A stretch of 64,000 bases of DNA, taken from contig JABACO010000001.1 in assembly GCA_013339895.1 (NCBI GenBank), positions 26,828,015-26,892,014 on the forward strand. Reading direction: 5' to 3'. The translations under genes and the position numbers were made by a program. The DNA comes from Ephydatia muelleri (Eukaryota > Porifera > Demospongiae > Spongillida > Spongillidae). Below are positions 34,176-47,507 of the stretch, piece by piece. Numbering within the stretch: the stretch's first letter is position 1; each line of letters begins with the position of its first letter. Under the pieces are notes generated by a model. The model was not told the origin of the DNA. It did no database searches and worked only from the letters and a program-made list of their open reading frames with translations.

Positions 34176-35890
34176 TCGGGGCGTCGTGTTCTTCCATCAT
34201 CATTTGAAATTAGCATAACATTTGATAATGTGTTTGTTTGCCACGAGATATTATCTCTGCTCTGGCCTGCATTTACCTAACAGTAGATTGCCGTATGTGT
34301 TGTCCAACGTCTTTTTCGATTCAAGTCGACCAATAGTATTGCTCAATATGTATGCTTGCCACATACTTGCTCTTGGCTGTACAAAGCTCTTATCTAACTA
34401 TACGTACTGGATCTCTCTCTAAGCCGACTTGATAGTACCAGAGATAATATATTATATATTATCTCTGATAGTACTGTACTAGCGCGTTAATTAGAAATAT
34501 ATATTCTGTTCAAAGGTACGTTCTATGCTGACGTTGGACGCCACAGGTTGCGTAAAAGAAGAGACCTCGATCACTGTAGTGGAATACGTACCTGTAAACA
34601 CTTAAGTATTCACGTGTATTAATTACAGTGCGTTTCTGTTGTTTGTAATACATGCAGGGATGCACGTGTTCATTTCCAAACATGGCACCACTATAAGTGA
34701 TCTACACAATTGGTTGGCGTATTTATTTACTATCAGCCGTTGACGCGATACTTAGATCCGTATGTAATGGAATCACCTTTAGGAACATTTGTCAGTTGAA
34801 AACATTTAATTGTAATTGTCAGTCCAAACTTATGGAAGGAAGCCTGTAGTAGATGTTGCGTACGAACTTTTTTACTACTATTTTACATCAGTTCTCAGAA
34901 AACAATAAAATGTTTTTGTTTGAAGGTGAATCAGGCAATTTGAGGCCTGTTTCTAGTGCAAGTGCTAGATCTCTGGACTTTTTACTTTGCTAGGCAAAAT
35001 TCTGGTCTATAGCATTCTCTTAGAGGAAATCGGGTTCCCAAATTTAGCACCATTTGTGTATTGGTAAATATCATCAGGAGAAAGCAAAGCTGTGGTGAAC
35101 ATCGCACATTCAGACCTCAGTTCAGATGTATTGAATGCAATTCAAAAGGTACAGGGATTGAACCTAATTCATGCCATAAACTAACTACCTCAACTCCAGG
35201 TATCCTCTCTGCACAGACTGATCAAGAAATGAAATGATGACGTAATGAATTGCCTTTCTACATCAGGAATTAGATACACAGCTAAGGTAGAAGAAAAATT
35301 ATAACTTGTGTCTTCATAATTACATAGCTAACTAGATATAATTGCATTTCCAGGTTTTATGCAAATAAGCCCTACATGCATCTCTGGTAATTTAGATGAT
35401 GCTTACAAAAGAACACTTGTTATTCCCTTCATATTTCTAGCTCATTTGCAGTCTACTTAAACTGAATGCTCGCAAATAGAACTGAAATCCATATTGTCGT
35501 GTTATGTGTTTTGTATACAAATGTCCTCTAATAATTCAGGTTTGAAGCAATGTTAGTCCATTTCTTTATCATATGCTTAATAACAGTGGTATCAATGCAT
35601 CTTGTGCATGTTTCGAAAGTAAGATAATAGCCAATATATTAAATGTTAATTCAATATTTCTTCACTACCTTTTTGCATTGATTACACAGAGTATACAACT
35701 TGTAATGCCACTAATACAGCATTAAATGCATACAAGCATCTGTGTCATCTAAAAAATAGATTTGGAACACAAACTTTATTAAGTGCTGTAAATGACCATT
35801 AACATCTTCCTTGCTATAGATCGAGAACAAGGAGATGATTTGCAATGACATCATATTTTATGATGCTCTATTGCGGCGAAGTGGTTGAAT
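34176..35890. other. No gene; 40-bp palindrome at 34428-34472
   Basis: CAGAGATAATATATTATATATTATCTCTG, given here only as a 29-bp palindrome at about 34439-34467, is flanked by inverted AGTAC. Otherwise AT-rich spacer. Confidence 0.5.
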
Positions 35891-35891
35891 A

Positions 35892-36493
35892 GAGCAATTA
35901 CGTGACAGTTTGGATGAATTAGGGCTTCTGACAGCAATAAAGCACTTCCCAGAAGCTTTTCTACCTTTATTTACCCACTATTAGTATTAGGCTGTATTTA
36001 TGTGGACAGTGATTGTGATACTGAGAAAGGGAATGTGGTTGCAAAACTAAAGGATTATATCAGATCATGCAATGAGAATGGTGAGTGATATGTTGATTAC
36101 TCGTGCGTTGCATGAATGTTAATTCCACAATGTGCTGTATTTGCACAATTAATCTATGAATGTATGCTAGTCACACAACGAGTAAAACAATGAACCCTTT
36201 GTGCACATTTTTAACAAAAAAAAAGTACATTGAGTAAAATATTGAGCATTCTTATATATGTATGTGACGAGATATGTTTTTTGAAATGATGTATTGTTCT
36301 ATTAACAGAACTGAAGTCAATGCTGAAACATATCACAGGGTGCTACATCCCAAGGCAGCATTCCATCTGTGTAGCAGTTGAAGATACTGATTTTGTGGCA
36401 TCTAGAACCTGCTCTCGGGAGATGATCTTACCTTTGGCAATGGCACAAGATAAGCCAGAAAGAAGCAAATGTGATACTCAATACTGTTTTTGA
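35892..36493 (+). pseudogene. HECT-like domain relic, two exons
   Basis: Exon 1 ends at a GTGAGT donor (36081) and has LRDSLDELGLLTAIKHFPEA followed, after a stop and frame change near 35985-36010, by VVAKLKDYIRSCNEN. Exon 2 starts at 36309 and reads ELKSMLKHITGCYIPRQHSI then VASRTCSREMILPLA to a TGA at 36491. The junction restores GAA (Glu). The order of a short helix, an ITGC turn, a basic/aromatic strand and a Cys in a (A/S)xTC context recalls the C-lobe of HECT ubiquitin ligases (thioester Cys in xxTCxxxLxLP). If so, it is a decayed member of an expanded family. Assignment is tentative. Confidence 0.35.
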
Positions 36494-37339
36494 GAATGAT
36501 GCCGATTTCAACAGTATCTGAATTTTTGTTTTCCAACATATTATAGTTCGCTGTTTTGTGGTTTTTTGTGTGCACATGACATTTCTCTTGCTGCTTGTTA
36601 ACAAGGCGCATTGAATTCATTGTTTTTGTAACAGTGTAAAATCAAAACAATTTAACCATCCACTTCAATCCACACCCCAAAGTTAGACAGTTATCATATA
36701 TATATGCTATTTCGAGAGGTAGTATTAAAATTTAATATATAGAGAAATGAGCAGTCACTAATGTTGCTGTTCGTAATTTTTCTGATTCTTTCTGCAGCAC
36801 ATTCCACAGAAAATATTTCTACACATTTGATTATTTGTTGTTAATTAATGGAGTTACAACTGATGCTATGCACTAAAACTACTCCAATCATGTTCGAATG
36901 TAAGTAATATAGTTAACAGCCTCTGTATTGAGAAGTGTCAAAATTTGAAAAAAGAAATCATGTTTCATCCACAATTCTGGGACCATAAATGAGAATGATA
37001 TATTTCATAAACACAAAGTTGAAAAACAAATTAACATACACCATTGATTGTAATTAACAAACAGAGGTGGGATACAACTTTTGCTACACTCTTAACCATT
37101 CTACAACTATCCAACCGGCTAACAGAATAGATAATTAAATAATAATTTAAGGACCAATTTCCAACATAGTAAACCAGATCTTACTCAGGAGGAGGAGGAG
37201 GAGAGGAGGAAGAGAGCAGGGGAGAGGTGGAGGTGGGAGCGGAATAATAGCTTCTAACTGCCGAGGGCTCGGAAGATAATTTAATGGTTGGCTGCTCATC
37301 CAGGCAACTTCAATTTCTTTGATCCATGGTTCCAATGCA
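36494..37339. other. No gene seen
   Basis: AT-rich spacer; a short GAG/GGA tract lies at 37190-37235. Confidence 0.5.
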
Positions 37340-37453
37340 TTGCCCAAACCAGTGATTGATTTGCTTCATCACCACGAAGTGCCACAAGTTGACCAGTTTC
37401 CAAACCAGTAAGGTCACATTCTGCTATTACTCGACAAGTTGCTTTTGGTATAC
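37340..37453 (-). CDS. Candidate single exon, unrecognised
   Basis: After an acceptor AATCACACAG the minus strand reads PKATCRVIAECDLTGLETGQ then LVALRGDEANQSLVWAMHWN. The composition is protein-like, but no partner exon or family is identified. A downstream frame (MGNALEPWIKEIEVAW) overlaps and may be its shifted continuation. Confidence 0.25.
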
Positions 37454-37496
37454 CTGTGTGATTTAGTTAAATTATATATTTATTTCTACTAGTTAA

Positions 37497-37715
37497 ATAC
37501 ATTTTTGTTCTAAGGAATGCATATTTGTACTCCCTAGGAATACAATTTTATATTCCATAGTTAAGGAATACAAATGTTAGTACTCCCTAGCTAAGAAATA
37601 CATTTTTTTACTCCCTAGCTAAGGAAAATATATTTGTACTCCATAGGTAAGGAATACATTTTTGTCCTTAGCTAGGGAGTACAAAAATGTATCCCCTTAG
37701 CCAGGGAGTATTAAT
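37497..37715. repeat. Five direct plus two inverted ~30-bp repeats
   Basis: Variants of ACTCCCTAGCTAAGGAATAC with a T-rich spacer recur five times from about 37536. The last part holds the inverse, CCTTAGCTAGGGAGTACA, twice. Confidence 0.75.
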
Positions 37716-39559
37716 TACAGTATTATTTTTACTTTCTTAGAGTCATGTGCACGTGGTGTTGTTTTTAAGAATATGCCTTTTATTTCAAGTTCAGGTACAT
37801 TGGCAGCAATAATGCATTCAAGATCAGCACTCTGCATTGAGACAAACAAGGACTTGGTATTAGAGAATAAACAGAAACTTGTAAACAATGTTTGATATTT
37901 TATCAGTGTTGTAATATTTCTTGAACTGCATGCTTATTTATCTATCAGACTTTCCATCCTATATAACACCTTTCCAAAGCGTGCTATTTTACATTTAAAG
38001 TGTTAAAAATTGCAGGATTGCAACAAATAGACTGGAACTGGTGAAAAGTAACATTGCATACAAATTCTTCTCATAGAATTGAAAAGCACATTTAGTTCAG
38101 AATGTGTTTAGCGTATTACTATAGCACTAACGTAAGTACACCAACACATTATGTTTAAGTCTCAAGTTGCTTTTAACCATTGTCGTTGTATGTGGTGAAA
38201 TTGAATTTGGAGTAATAATACAATGGCTACATTCTCTCTCATCTGGCATCACGACACGCTGCTTCTTCATCCCTGTCCTACCACACTTGTTTTTGCAGAA
38301 CTGTATGGCATGCTAAGCCTCCATCTAGTTAAGGCCATGCCATAGCCATCGTTAACTTTGCATGTACTGTGGTCAATGTCAGTTGTTTAATTAAGCATGA
38401 ATCATTTACATAATGGCATTTCAATTAATGGGACTCAAGGTAAGCAATACAGACCAAACAATTTTTATCCTACACTTTTTAAAAAATGAGCAGAAGACCA
38501 ATCTTGTTGGTGCAAACCATGGAGAATTGAGAAGGTGACATCTGTCAGTAGGATGCATTGTTTCCAGCCATGCATTTACTACTATTATATTACAACGTGT
38601 AAAACAAATTACTGGGGCAGTGCAAGTGCAATGTAATAACACACGTATGGACTACACATATATTCCAGTTAAGATCTGGTGACAGTCATTTCATCAATCC
38701 TCTTATGCAATTGTAATACGATTCTATGCAACTGACAATCTCTTTATTTCCACTCCAAACACATACATACATATAAGAATACACACTAGCTTTAAATAGT
38801 GTTTCTTAAACATCCCTTGACCCCCTATCCCACAAGTGCAGTACTATGACAGGAAGTTCAGTTGAATTAGTATTCATCCTCCACAAAGGGTGTAAGGGTC
38901 TTTTCAGAGCCTTGCTGTCTATCACATTACACAATTTGTCTTGTCCGATACATGCTTTGGTAGTATGATGCACATATGATGTGCCATCACCTGTACAGAG
39001 AATAACAGTTTAACACTGATGGAACATCAACATCTCCCCACATCTCACAAAACCAGAGATCATATCTATCAAATCTAGCTAAGTGCAGCTATTTCATCTC
39101 AAGCAAATGGATCTCGGCTGCAACAGGAAATACTGCTAACACTAGAGCAAACAATGACTGCTATATAACTGTGCTGGAAAAGAAGATGGTACACTAAGAA
39201 GGATGACGAGTACTGGACAGAGGGATTAATATTGTGAGAAACTAATCATAAGACAAGCAACACTATCCAGCTGCTGCAGATGCACTGCACAAATATGCCT
39301 ACAAAACATCGCTTCATACAGCACACATGTACACAATGATCCGAAGGTATGCATATACTATACAGTCATATCAATTTTTCTCAGTCACTAAATATTGCAT
39401 ATTACCCCCTCTCTGGATGTACATCACCCAAAATTCACATCACTTGATGTCATTGAACACTTGTTTCTGTCACTGAGTAAACTGAAACATATACAAAGCA
39501 AAACAATCATATTTTCAATGAAAAGGATAATCGTTTGCTTCTTCAAAAGCTGAGATATG
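37716..39559. other. No gene seen
   Basis: AT-rich spacer without convincing exons. Confidence 0.5.
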
Positions 39560-39622
39560 TACTGTGTGTACGTGTGTTGTTGTGTGTGTATGTGTGTGTA
39601 TGTGTGTGTTTGTGTGTGTGTG

Positions 39623-39687
<65 letters not shown>
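39560..39687. repeat. (GT)n microsatellite
   Basis: Interrupted GTGTAT/GTTGT followed by about 32 pure GT units. Confidence 0.95.
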
Positions 39688-39691
<4 letters not shown>

Positions 39692-40224
39692 ATCTGCATG
39701 CATAACATGCAATATTTAGCTGAGGATATCAATTTAGTTGTGTGGTTAGACCTTTGCCATGCCCCACAAGTAGGCAAGAGGGGCAAACAAGTGTGGTGAG
39801 GGTAAGACAACGTGGAGAGACCCCCATGACTGGCTTCTGATACAAATCTATGAGTTACTACATCTCCACGCACGTGAAGTCTTTGTGGAAGTGTATTTCA
39901 ATATAAATGTGCTTACATGGTGCATGGATTGCTCTGGTAGATCCAAATATGTGGTCCTGCATGTACCTTTGCTCATATATGTCACACATAGATATGACCG
40001 TTTGTTCTGTTTGTCATAGGGAGCTGTTTGTGTAATAGCTGTTTTGTATAGGGAGGTGTAGCATACTTGTGTCCAGGGTAACATTTGCCCCAAGGCTTAT
40101 TGTTTATTTACAAACAGTATACACTTTCGCCCGGAGTCTGTCATTTAAGGGACGAATAACATGATGCACACACTCACACAGATGGTAGTGTGTGAATTTG
40201 GGGTGGGTGCAGCTGCATCAGGTG

Positions 40225-40690
40225 ATGGATGAGTCTTCAGCTGTGTGAGTGTGTGCATGATGCCTGCACATATAAGTTTGGTAAAGGAGTGCTTGAATCA
40301 GTGTAGGCGCATTGTGTACAGCCACTGGCAGACCTAAACCCGCTTTCTCCCTCCTGTGAGCATGCAGGTGTACTTGACAGACAGGGGGCTGTGGCTGGGT
40401 GGTTAGCCAGTTGATACAATTGCAAAAACTCAAGATGATCACAGCAGTGGCAGCAACATCTCCCACATTCATGGACATTTTGAGCAGCTTGAACTCTTGG
40501 TTTGTTTCCTTTTATTTCTAGGAGCGAGAAATTCCTCTTAATAGTTGGCCCCTGCACATGTGTTGGCAGTCTTGTGTCTGTACATTGTGTACTGAATATA
40601 TGGAGGAGTACGATGTAGTGCTGGTGGTGTGCACAATGGACCCACCACCAATTTTGAAATGATATGTCATCGGTATTCATTAGACGGTGT
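40225..40690 (-). pseudogene. Relic of a dispersed coding repeat, copy 1
   Basis: The minus strand reads VHCAHHQHYIVLLHIFSTQC, later MNVGDVAATAV and LGLPVAVHNAPTLIQALLYQ. The plus strand at 58.5-58.9 kb has the matching VHCAHHQHYIVLLYTFSTQC, MNVVDITVTAV and LGLTVAVHNMPKLIQTLLCQ. Peptide similarity over several blocks suggests a once-coding family. Both copies need frame changes. No function recognised. Short copies of TAGGCAAGAGGG...GTGGTGAGGGTAAGACAACG flank it at 39770 and 40703. Confidence 0.4.
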
Positions 40691-40779
40691 ACAAGAGAAC
40701 AAGTAGGCAAGAGGGGGAAACAAAGTGTGGTGAGGGTAAGACAACGTGGAGAGACAAGTGAGAAAGGGTGAGGCAAATG

Positions 40780-42715
40780 AAGAGATGAGTGCAGGGAGAG
40801 AAGGTCAGTTAGTGTGGGAGATGGCTGTGGCGGATTCAGGGGAGGGAGTGGGGGCAGAAGTGTAAGGGGAAGATGTGGGTGGGGTGTCCATGCCCAGGGC
40901 AGCTAGGAGTATGGGGAGTGCTGTAACCTCATCGGGTGTGTGGTGGAATCCCAGCAGCTTTGCAATTTTGCTGATTTAGTTCTTTATTTATTTATTTATT
41001 TAGTCAGTTTCAATAAAATGCTGAGCATTAAGCAATATGATTAGCTGAGGAAAAATATGCTGAGAAACCAAGCTCATGTCATAAAGCCAAGCAATGACTT
41101 AGGTTTCACAGCTAAAATTACTATCATACTTGATTAAAAGTTTTATCCTGTAAGCAGAGGATATAGGATAGGATCTGTGTGCCCGCACAAACTGAAATAA
41201 CTACTTTTGGGGAATTATCATCCCTGGTATTGAAATCAAAATCCTAAATAGTTGCCTTCTGATTACACTGCCTGCTTCAATGCTATTGATGATGATGATG
41301 CAATATCTATTGTAACTGGGTAGCAGAGTGCATGGTCATTTTCATGCCTAAGAAGCATATGAACCTACAATCGCAGCTTTGTGAGAACATCTTGGTGCAC
41401 TCTACATGGCATCCGTATATACCATACGCATGCATCATGCATATATTGAATACACGCACCAATTTAGGTGCACTCGCACAGATAGTAAAAGTATGCAGGC
41501 CTACTGATTATGTATAACAGCGAATGCACATCCATGCATCAGTGTAATTGGTAGACCTGCATGGGCAGCAAGTTAGTTCTAATCTCTTCATCATGCATTT
41601 ACAATTGAGAGCTGGTTTGACTACGCGTATATATGGGTAAACTGCATTCATTACTGCAGCGGTGCAGTTATGTTATCTTGCACCGTATTGTCTTGCATAA
41701 TGCATAATTACTTAACTTATTAATCACAGACTATGATAGCATAATTGGATCATGCACCATCAACCGCATGTATCGCAATGCATGCATGCACGGATATTGC
41801 TCGTAACTAGTGAAATGAACACGAAAAGTGTGGAAATTGTAACTGAGCGTTGTCCGAGGTTACCAGGCAATAGAGTCTATATAAAAATCGCCGAGCTTTT
41901 TCATGTATACTGATAGAACGTATGTATAATCGTTGAAACATACAACCACTTTGAAAGGAATGCCTCGAGTGCTACTGACAATGAGAATGTCATGAGGCAT
42001 ATCCCACTGGGTTCGAGCAAGGATTGTAATAGTTAATAATCCTTGGTTAGAGCTACTAGCTGGTTCAAATAGACAATGATAAATTAAAAGAACAGATCTC
42101 ATTGCACACTGCCATGAGGCATAACAGATATATTGTGTGCACACATGTCAGACCCCTATCGGCATGCGTTGCATGATTTATTTATCAAATAACTGACTTT
42201 TCAATCCATGCACATATGCGTGGGCGTACCACAGTAGCCACACCCTCGCGCAGAAGCTTTGGCACGCTGTATTATAGACTTTCGTTATTTATTATAATAC
42301 CAGATATCAATGTTACATGTGCACGTGAGCCAAAGTTTCGTCATGAATTATTAAAGGTATAAACATGATATTTTTAAAAATATCTTGCGTCATCTCACAT
42401 TTATGAATAAATTTTACTAATTTTGCGCGGTTGAAATTAATTTAAATGCCTTGATTTTAGTAAAAGGGTGCTTAATGTTTTTTTCATGAAAAATGCACAT
42501 TATAATCATATCGATTTTTAGAGTATATTAAACATGTTTGAAATTCAATGTGGAAAAAAACAACAGGATGACCGCGTATGTATGGGCCGGGCCATTTCTG
42601 GATATGTGGTATATGGATACAATGTAGAGTGCAGTAGATAGTATGCAGGCATTGTTTCCTTACAACTACTTTATTTTTTTATTTTTTTATTTTTTTTAAT
42701 TTTTTTTACAACTAC
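40780..42715. other. No gene seen
   Basis: Spacer; a minus-strand open stretch at 41860-42144 (SSSNQGLLTITILARTQWDM) has no splice or family support. Confidence 0.45.
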
Positions 42716-42733
42716 TTAGGGTTAGGGTTAGGG
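42716..42733. repeat. Three telomere-like TTAGGG units
   Basis: Exact (TTAGGG)3 after a T-rich tract. Too short to be a telomere. Confidence 0.9.
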
Positions 42734-43403
42734 TACTGGTTATGACAATAACAAAGGTCAGGTATTGGCATCTGTTTACTACCACTATAATCTTTCGTGC
42801 AGCTAGTATAGAGTCCTTCACAATTCACTGGATAAATGCTCAATTGATTTATGATCAAATATGCATGGTTGAATGGATTGATGACTCCAGGTTAAAATTG
42901 ACACTGTCAATAAACCTAATGTTCGTGCAAAGGTGATCTGCGAGTATGCATTGCATGCAGAGCGATCACGCAAGGTAATACGTTATGACATTAAATAATA
43001 ATCGAATCGGATCAGCTTCAAAACGTTCTATAGATCTTGCAAATAAAAAAGCGGGGGAAATTAAGGATGCAACACCGAACTGACTGATCCGCAGCCATAT
43101 AAACTTAGACCCTCGTATATATGCTGAACAGACAATTGGCATGTCTGCGACATGAATTAATTAATCAACGATGACCTATTTCCCACCTTACACGCCAGCT
43201 GGCGTGGTCACAAATTTCAGATAGAAAGCCGTTTATAATTAGCTGTTCTCAAATGCAGACTGCCCGCATAAGTGACAAGTTACCCATTTTGCTGTAGCGG
43301 ACCCGTGGGGTTGGACAAATTTGAACAGTTATGAAGCATCAAATTAGAATCGGAGCGCCACTTCGGCGAATCGCGTCTCAATTCTTGTATTTCGAAAAAA
43401 AAA

Positions 43404-43405
<2 letters not shown>

Positions 43406-43441
<36 letters not shown>

Positions 43442-43520
43442 TTCGTACTCAACCAGGGCTCCGCTAACCCCGGCCCCTTACCAAAATACTGCATGGATCC
43501 GCCCCTGCCAAGCGGGGATG
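43406..43520. mobile_element. GGCGGATCC-type repeat with 33-base C run (inverse)
   Basis: A11-C33 (43406-43438) is followed by an end reading GGATCCGCCCCTGCCAAGCG, the inverse of the start at 26610. Confidence 0.65.
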
Positions 43521-44220
43521 TGGCCAGTAATAGTTTGTGAACATTTTGTGAGTTAATAAACCTAACTATGATTATTTAGTAAAGCTTCATGTAAAGGTAC
43601 ATACATGTAGCCGGCCGTGTTTCTGTTTTGACGATCATTTATTCAATAATGGTCAAGATGGTGGCGCCAGTAACCCAAAGGCTCCCCGAACTAGAAAAAT
43701 CTATGTAATGGAAAAAACAAATGGCATGAAAACATGTACCCAGTGTGCTGCAAATCATAATAAAGGGTGGCAACTCAAGATTGAATTTAAAAAGCCAGTG
43801 GAATACAGTAATTAGGTCAGAAAACATTGATTTTGTGTATATGTTAATGGGAAACTATGTTTTGCTTTCCCGAACTGAAATCTTCAATATTTCTGCACAG
43901 TTTGCACCTTACAACCTTTCTACACGTAAAAATGAGGTGACAAATGTTTTATAACTTGCGGTTAGTTAATTAAATTCAAGAGTAACCATTTTTCATACAA
44001 ATGTACATTTAAATAGGTGTACATGTAAGTCTAACTTTGTTTTGAATACATCCAAACCATTAGTACTTATAAATTCAACACAAATTCAAACCACACTACC
44101 CCTATGTACTAGCAATGGAACACATGCTATAGGATGCCTTTTTGAACACCATCACTTTCCTGGTGACCGCTGATTTCCGCATATGAGAAGCAGTTTTAGG
44201 AGCAATGAAGATACAAAGTG
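43521..44220. other. No gene seen
   Basis: AT-rich spacer. Confidence 0.45.
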
Positions 44221-44249
44221 AATTTTCGTCATCACGAGCTCACTTTTTG

Positions 44250-46261
44250 AGAGTTTTAAACTACGGTCATGATCTATACTGCAAAGGCGACCCAAATATC
44301 ATAAAGTACTGGCCAAAAACGTGGCAAGATTGCATCTCGTTGCTATCTGGTGAAGGGTACACTGAGGCAATTTAGTATTGGATTGGTCTCAATCGAGAGC
44401 ATCCATGCTGCTATGATATCACAAATTCGCCAGAAGAACTGTGCAAGTGAGTTGGTGTATGGAATTTCTTTTAAAAAGTATTTGCTAGCTGATTTGCTGC
44501 TTATATATACAGTTATATATACGTACATGTAGCTTAGCTGAGCATGCAGCATTATGTGTCCGCTATGTAGTTAAACTGCATGATTAAGCTAGCCTGCTAG
44601 GCTAATGTATAATCATGTGAGTTTTCTTTAACCATGAATTCATAAACACATAAATACATGGCTCATGTTTATTTGGCAACATATCATTTCTATCACTCTC
44701 ATTAGACACTGTGGGCAAAAAGGTCAATTAACTTACTTTATTTGAGCCTACATGATAAAATAAGGAGATAGTGCAGCAATCCTAATTCTGTGAGAAGATG
44801 ATGGCTGAAGGAGAGAGATCACTGGCTCAGTAATGAATCTCTTTTTGCTCGGAATGAAATATGGGATGGAGAAAGGTTCAAAGAACTTTCATGGTTTTGG
44901 AACCCTGAAGCAAGATGGGTTATACCAGCTTTGTGCCCAAACTGCAAGCACGTTGTGGGCTATCAATCCATCAAGCATGAATTAGGGCTCAGTTACACCA
45001 GAAACACACGTTGAAGCGGAGCATTATGAATGCACCATATCTATTCAGTGTCCTAATTGCTACTTACGGTTTGAGCACAAACCCAAAGTTACTACTGGAG
45101 ATCCTAGAAACATTGCTCTTATAGGCCATTGGGATGGGTGGCAACCTTTCAGCACATCATGTAAACACAGTTGTGGTGAGTAGTTATTATTAGCCTGCAT
45201 GCTGGCTAACTTTAGTGTACTAATTTACAGGAGCTATTGAGGTGTCAATTGCCACCATGAAAAAGTCTGATCGATGCAGTACAGAAGAGGTGTATGTCTC
45301 TGGTTTTGTTTCAAGCTATCTACTGCCTAATAAGTGTCTAATATCTCTTGATCCATTTCTGGAGATTCTTGTTAAAGAATTAGAGGATCTATTTGTAAAT
45401 GGTAATGGAGGTGGCTGTGTACATCACTTAAAAGTTTTTTTTAGGCATTGAGGTTGAATACACCAGATCATGTGAAGGACTTCTCCCTGGAAAGATAGTA
45501 ATATAGTGCATTCTACTACTATGGACTGGGGACTCCCCTGCTCAAGCTCGCAGGTTGGAAAATTTATCCAAGGAGGAATTCGGCCCTGCAGACGTTGCAA
45601 TGTTGTTTGGTATGAACATTGTTTTTCAGCCATAATGCATCACAATATTTATTTAAATTCCACAGGTGCCCAAGGTTCAGAGTCTAACTACTATTACTAT
45701 GGTAACTACAGATATCACACCAGATACCCAAGTGATGAAAGAAACCTGAATATGTTGGTGCAGACTATGAAAGACATTGAATGTGAGGATCGGCCTACAG
45801 TTCATGCTACTATGGCACGAGAGACTGGTCTCTCCATACTGCACCGACTCTATGCTGCTTTTGATGCCATGCATGATATTACCCTTAACATTATTCATCA
45901 CCATCTTCTGAGGTATTTGGAAGCTGGAATTTTGTCTAGAAATGAAATTGATGTAAGACTGGCAGCCATTCCATGGACATCGGGTATATTGCTAACTTTA
46001 ACTTAATATGTTGGCACATACATTGACACTTGTATACTAAGCTGGTTAATTACTAGCTTACATATAAGCTATAATCATGTTATAAGATATACCAGTGTTC
46101 TCTACAATTGCATGCATATGCTTTAGAACTGAAGGATGGCAGACTTCCAACCTCAGTTACCAAGCCATTAGGGTTTTGGAAGGCAGAAGAGTTGCAGAAA
46201 ATTTGCTATCCAGCATCAGAATATGTACTAGGAGAAATCCTACCTGATGATGAAATTTGAT
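44250..46261 (+). pseudogene. Decayed spliced CACTA/EnSpm-like transposase gene
   Basis: Exons in order: about 44260-44446 (DPNIIKYWPKTWQDCISLL, then a TAG at 44373 and YWIGLNREHPCCYDI); about 44800-45180 (WLKERDHWLSNESLFARNEI, CPNCKH and CPNC finger pairs, IALIGHWDGWQPF); 45232-45400 (CSTEEVYVSGFV, LISLDPFLEIL); 45445-45602 (VGKFIQGGIRPCRRCNV); 45666-45975 (YYYYGNYRYHTRYPSDERNL, IECEDRPTVHA, FDAMHDITLNIIHHHL); and about 46127-46261 (GFWKAEELQKICYPASEYVL, DDE and stop). Introns have good GT-AG sites and mostly keep phase, but at least three frame changes and one stop break the exons. The RPCRRC finger and MHDITLN block resemble proteins I associate with CACTA-like transposases. Host-gene status is possible. 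The N-terminus may be of the type at 13399. Confidence 0.5.
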
Positions 46262-47507
46262 GCCGTATGCCAATGTTTCAAATATCTATCGTACGGCCCA
46301 AGTAAACCATGACCGCATACTCACGTTTTGCTGTTTTCACGTCGGGTAATGACGGCGGCAATTACTTGCTGCACGGATTCGGATGGCTGAACCGCTGCGT
46401 ATACATATAGCAGGATTTATGTGCTTTGTTTTGCTCTTTTTACTCATGTATATATATATTATGGCATGACCAAACACATGCTGGTCCCTCCTCCCCCTCA
46501 CCCCCACCCCCCCACCCCTGCGCAATGCATGTGAGTGCATATAGTACACAGGAGTATTTCTATTATTATATGTATACGAAGTGATTTTCTCAACTAATTT
46601 GTTTTGGCCTCACGTTATATTTTGTTATGCTCATTCAGTGCACAATGTTTAATTCACATGAAATACAGACTTGCAAAATAATACAATGCAGATCACTACA
46701 CTTCTTAAATACATAGAATTAATATAAATTCATAACTGTTCCAGTACGTTTACATGAAAAAAAATTAAAATAAGTAGTTTTCATTATTATTCAGGATTAA
46801 TTATGTTTTAGATAATTTCCTTCATTGCTGTCACTATAGAGAATAGAAAAACACTTATAACTTTGTATTCAAAATTGTGCCAATAATTATATGCCCATAC
46901 ACCCACTTGCCCACCCACCCATCATTCATCCCCCCACCCCTTCCAACTCTGGTTATGCATACTTGTACAAATATACACCAAGAGTCACAACCTAGTATTG
47001 TGCACGTTTTTTAAAGAACAAGAGCCAATAATCGTATCTCCCAGACACTGATACTTCTCTGCTCTGCTTTTGAGGCCACTGCTCTGGAGTACTCCAGTGT
47101 GATGAGGCTGCACAGATTAGCATAAGGACACAGTAGTCACATGTGCACAAAAAATCTCAGTGCACATCTTTTCCAATTGTGTCGAATGGCAACATATTTG
47201 ATAACTGCATTTTCGAAGTTGATTTTTCAGCTATTTTCTTAGTGGTGAATGTCATCAATGGAGGAGCTCCCAATAAAGTTTTGAATAAATAAACAACATC
47301 ACTGTGCTCCCATAATACTTGTATGCATATTGTTTTCCATTATGGCTTTTTTTAAGATCATTTACATTTGTGTGTACTATCAGTGTAGCTTTTGTCATCT
47401 GATGGTGTCTAGTAAAGAGAAAGAAAATGCAAACCAAGTCATGCACATACGCAAGTTCATTCAAAATGCATAATTTCATGGTATTATAAGACACTCACCT
47501 TGGACGG
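46262..47507. other. No gene seen
   Basis: AT-rich spacer with short C-rich motifs at 46490-46520 and 46900-46940. Confidence 0.45.
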
